Assembly: GCA_964462785.1 (NCBI GenBank)
Contig: CAYWZA010000020.1
Coordinates: 1 to 20,716, forward strand
Direction: 5' to 3'
Length of the DNA: 20,716 bases
Source: JACQKA01 sp964462785
Lineage (GTDB): Bacteria > Patescibacteriota > Minisyncoccia > Phycocordibacterales > UBA2100
In this document: in pieces, positions 20,690 to 20,716 of the stretch
Position numbering within the stretch: position 1 is the first letter of the stretch
How the letters are laid out: the number at the start of each line of letters is the position of its first letter
Position numbers and translations under genes: made by a program
The notes under the pieces: model-generated
The model's input: only the letters and a program-made list of their open reading frames with translations
Told to the model about the DNA's origin: nothing
Database searches by the model: none

Positions 20690-20716
20690 CCATGCTTGTA
20701 ATGGCGTCTTAAAACC

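Noticed and set aside
1..20716. CRISPR array, rRNA or tRNA genes
   Set aside because: No regularly spaced repeats and no conserved rRNA or tRNA segments were seen on either strand.

Overview
The window reads as a chromosomal segment, possibly a whole contig, of a Candidate Phyla Radiation (Patescibacteria) bacterium, most likely of the Parcubacteria/Paceibacteria type. The reasons are a tightly packed genome, a compact type IV pilus set, a trigger factor without the PPIase domain, a short NusA, small secreted coiled-coil and one-TM proteins of a kind common in this group, and many genes with no leader or Shine-Dalgarno (SD). TGA acts as a stop (transposase, PilW-like gene), so the code is the standard bacterial one and not the UGA=Gly code of Gracilibacteria/Absconditabacteria. 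The lineage is inferred from gene content; no rRNA, tRNA or CRISPR array was seen.

Layout. 1-116: an edge repeat resembling an insertion-sequence end and a 32-codon gene remnant. 214-9448 (mostly minus strand): type IV pilus genes, comprising a PilX/PilW/PilV-like minor pilin operon, the platform protein PilC and the assembly ATPase PilB. They are interrupted by a COG4299-type membrane acyltransferase, a plus-strand HD-domain protein and a small two-helix membrane protein. 9548-11577: two small unknown genes around a Glu/Leu-type dehydrogenase. 11573-12831: a DD35E insertion sequence placed just upstream of nusA. 12840-15305: nusA with a hairpin-bearing leader, then a 126-aa unknown gene and inorganic pyrophosphatase (ppa) facing away from each other across an 18-bp palindrome that carries both promoters. 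15314-18949: a TPR lipo/membrane-anchored protein, two exported or membrane proteins, and trigger factor. 19212-20651: three minus-strand genes with classical consensus promoters and strong SDs, one of which strongly resembles the ribosome-rescue factor ArfA. 20665-20689: a second copy of the edge repeat, inverted relative to the first.

Two modes of gene starts coexist. At least five genes (PilV-like, pilC, gdh, the 109-aa gene, tig) have a TAnnnT -10 box ending exactly six bases before the ATG, so transcription should start on the A of the start codon (leaderless). Others carry clear AGGAGG-type SDs. The 19.2-20.65 kb block has SDs plus perfect TTGACA boxes and looks different from the rest.

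Most noteworthy: (1) an ArfA-like gene whose reading frame runs through strong mRNA hairpins, with no stop codon, into the next gene, matching the 'non-stop mRNA' logic of proteobacterial arfA but here in an apparent CPR genome; (2) the fixed six-base leaderless promoter spacing; (3) the symmetric divergent promoter at 14643-14692; (4) a terminator-like hairpin in the nusA leader, with an IS ending 9 bp from its -35 box; (5) matching IS-like ends at both window edges.
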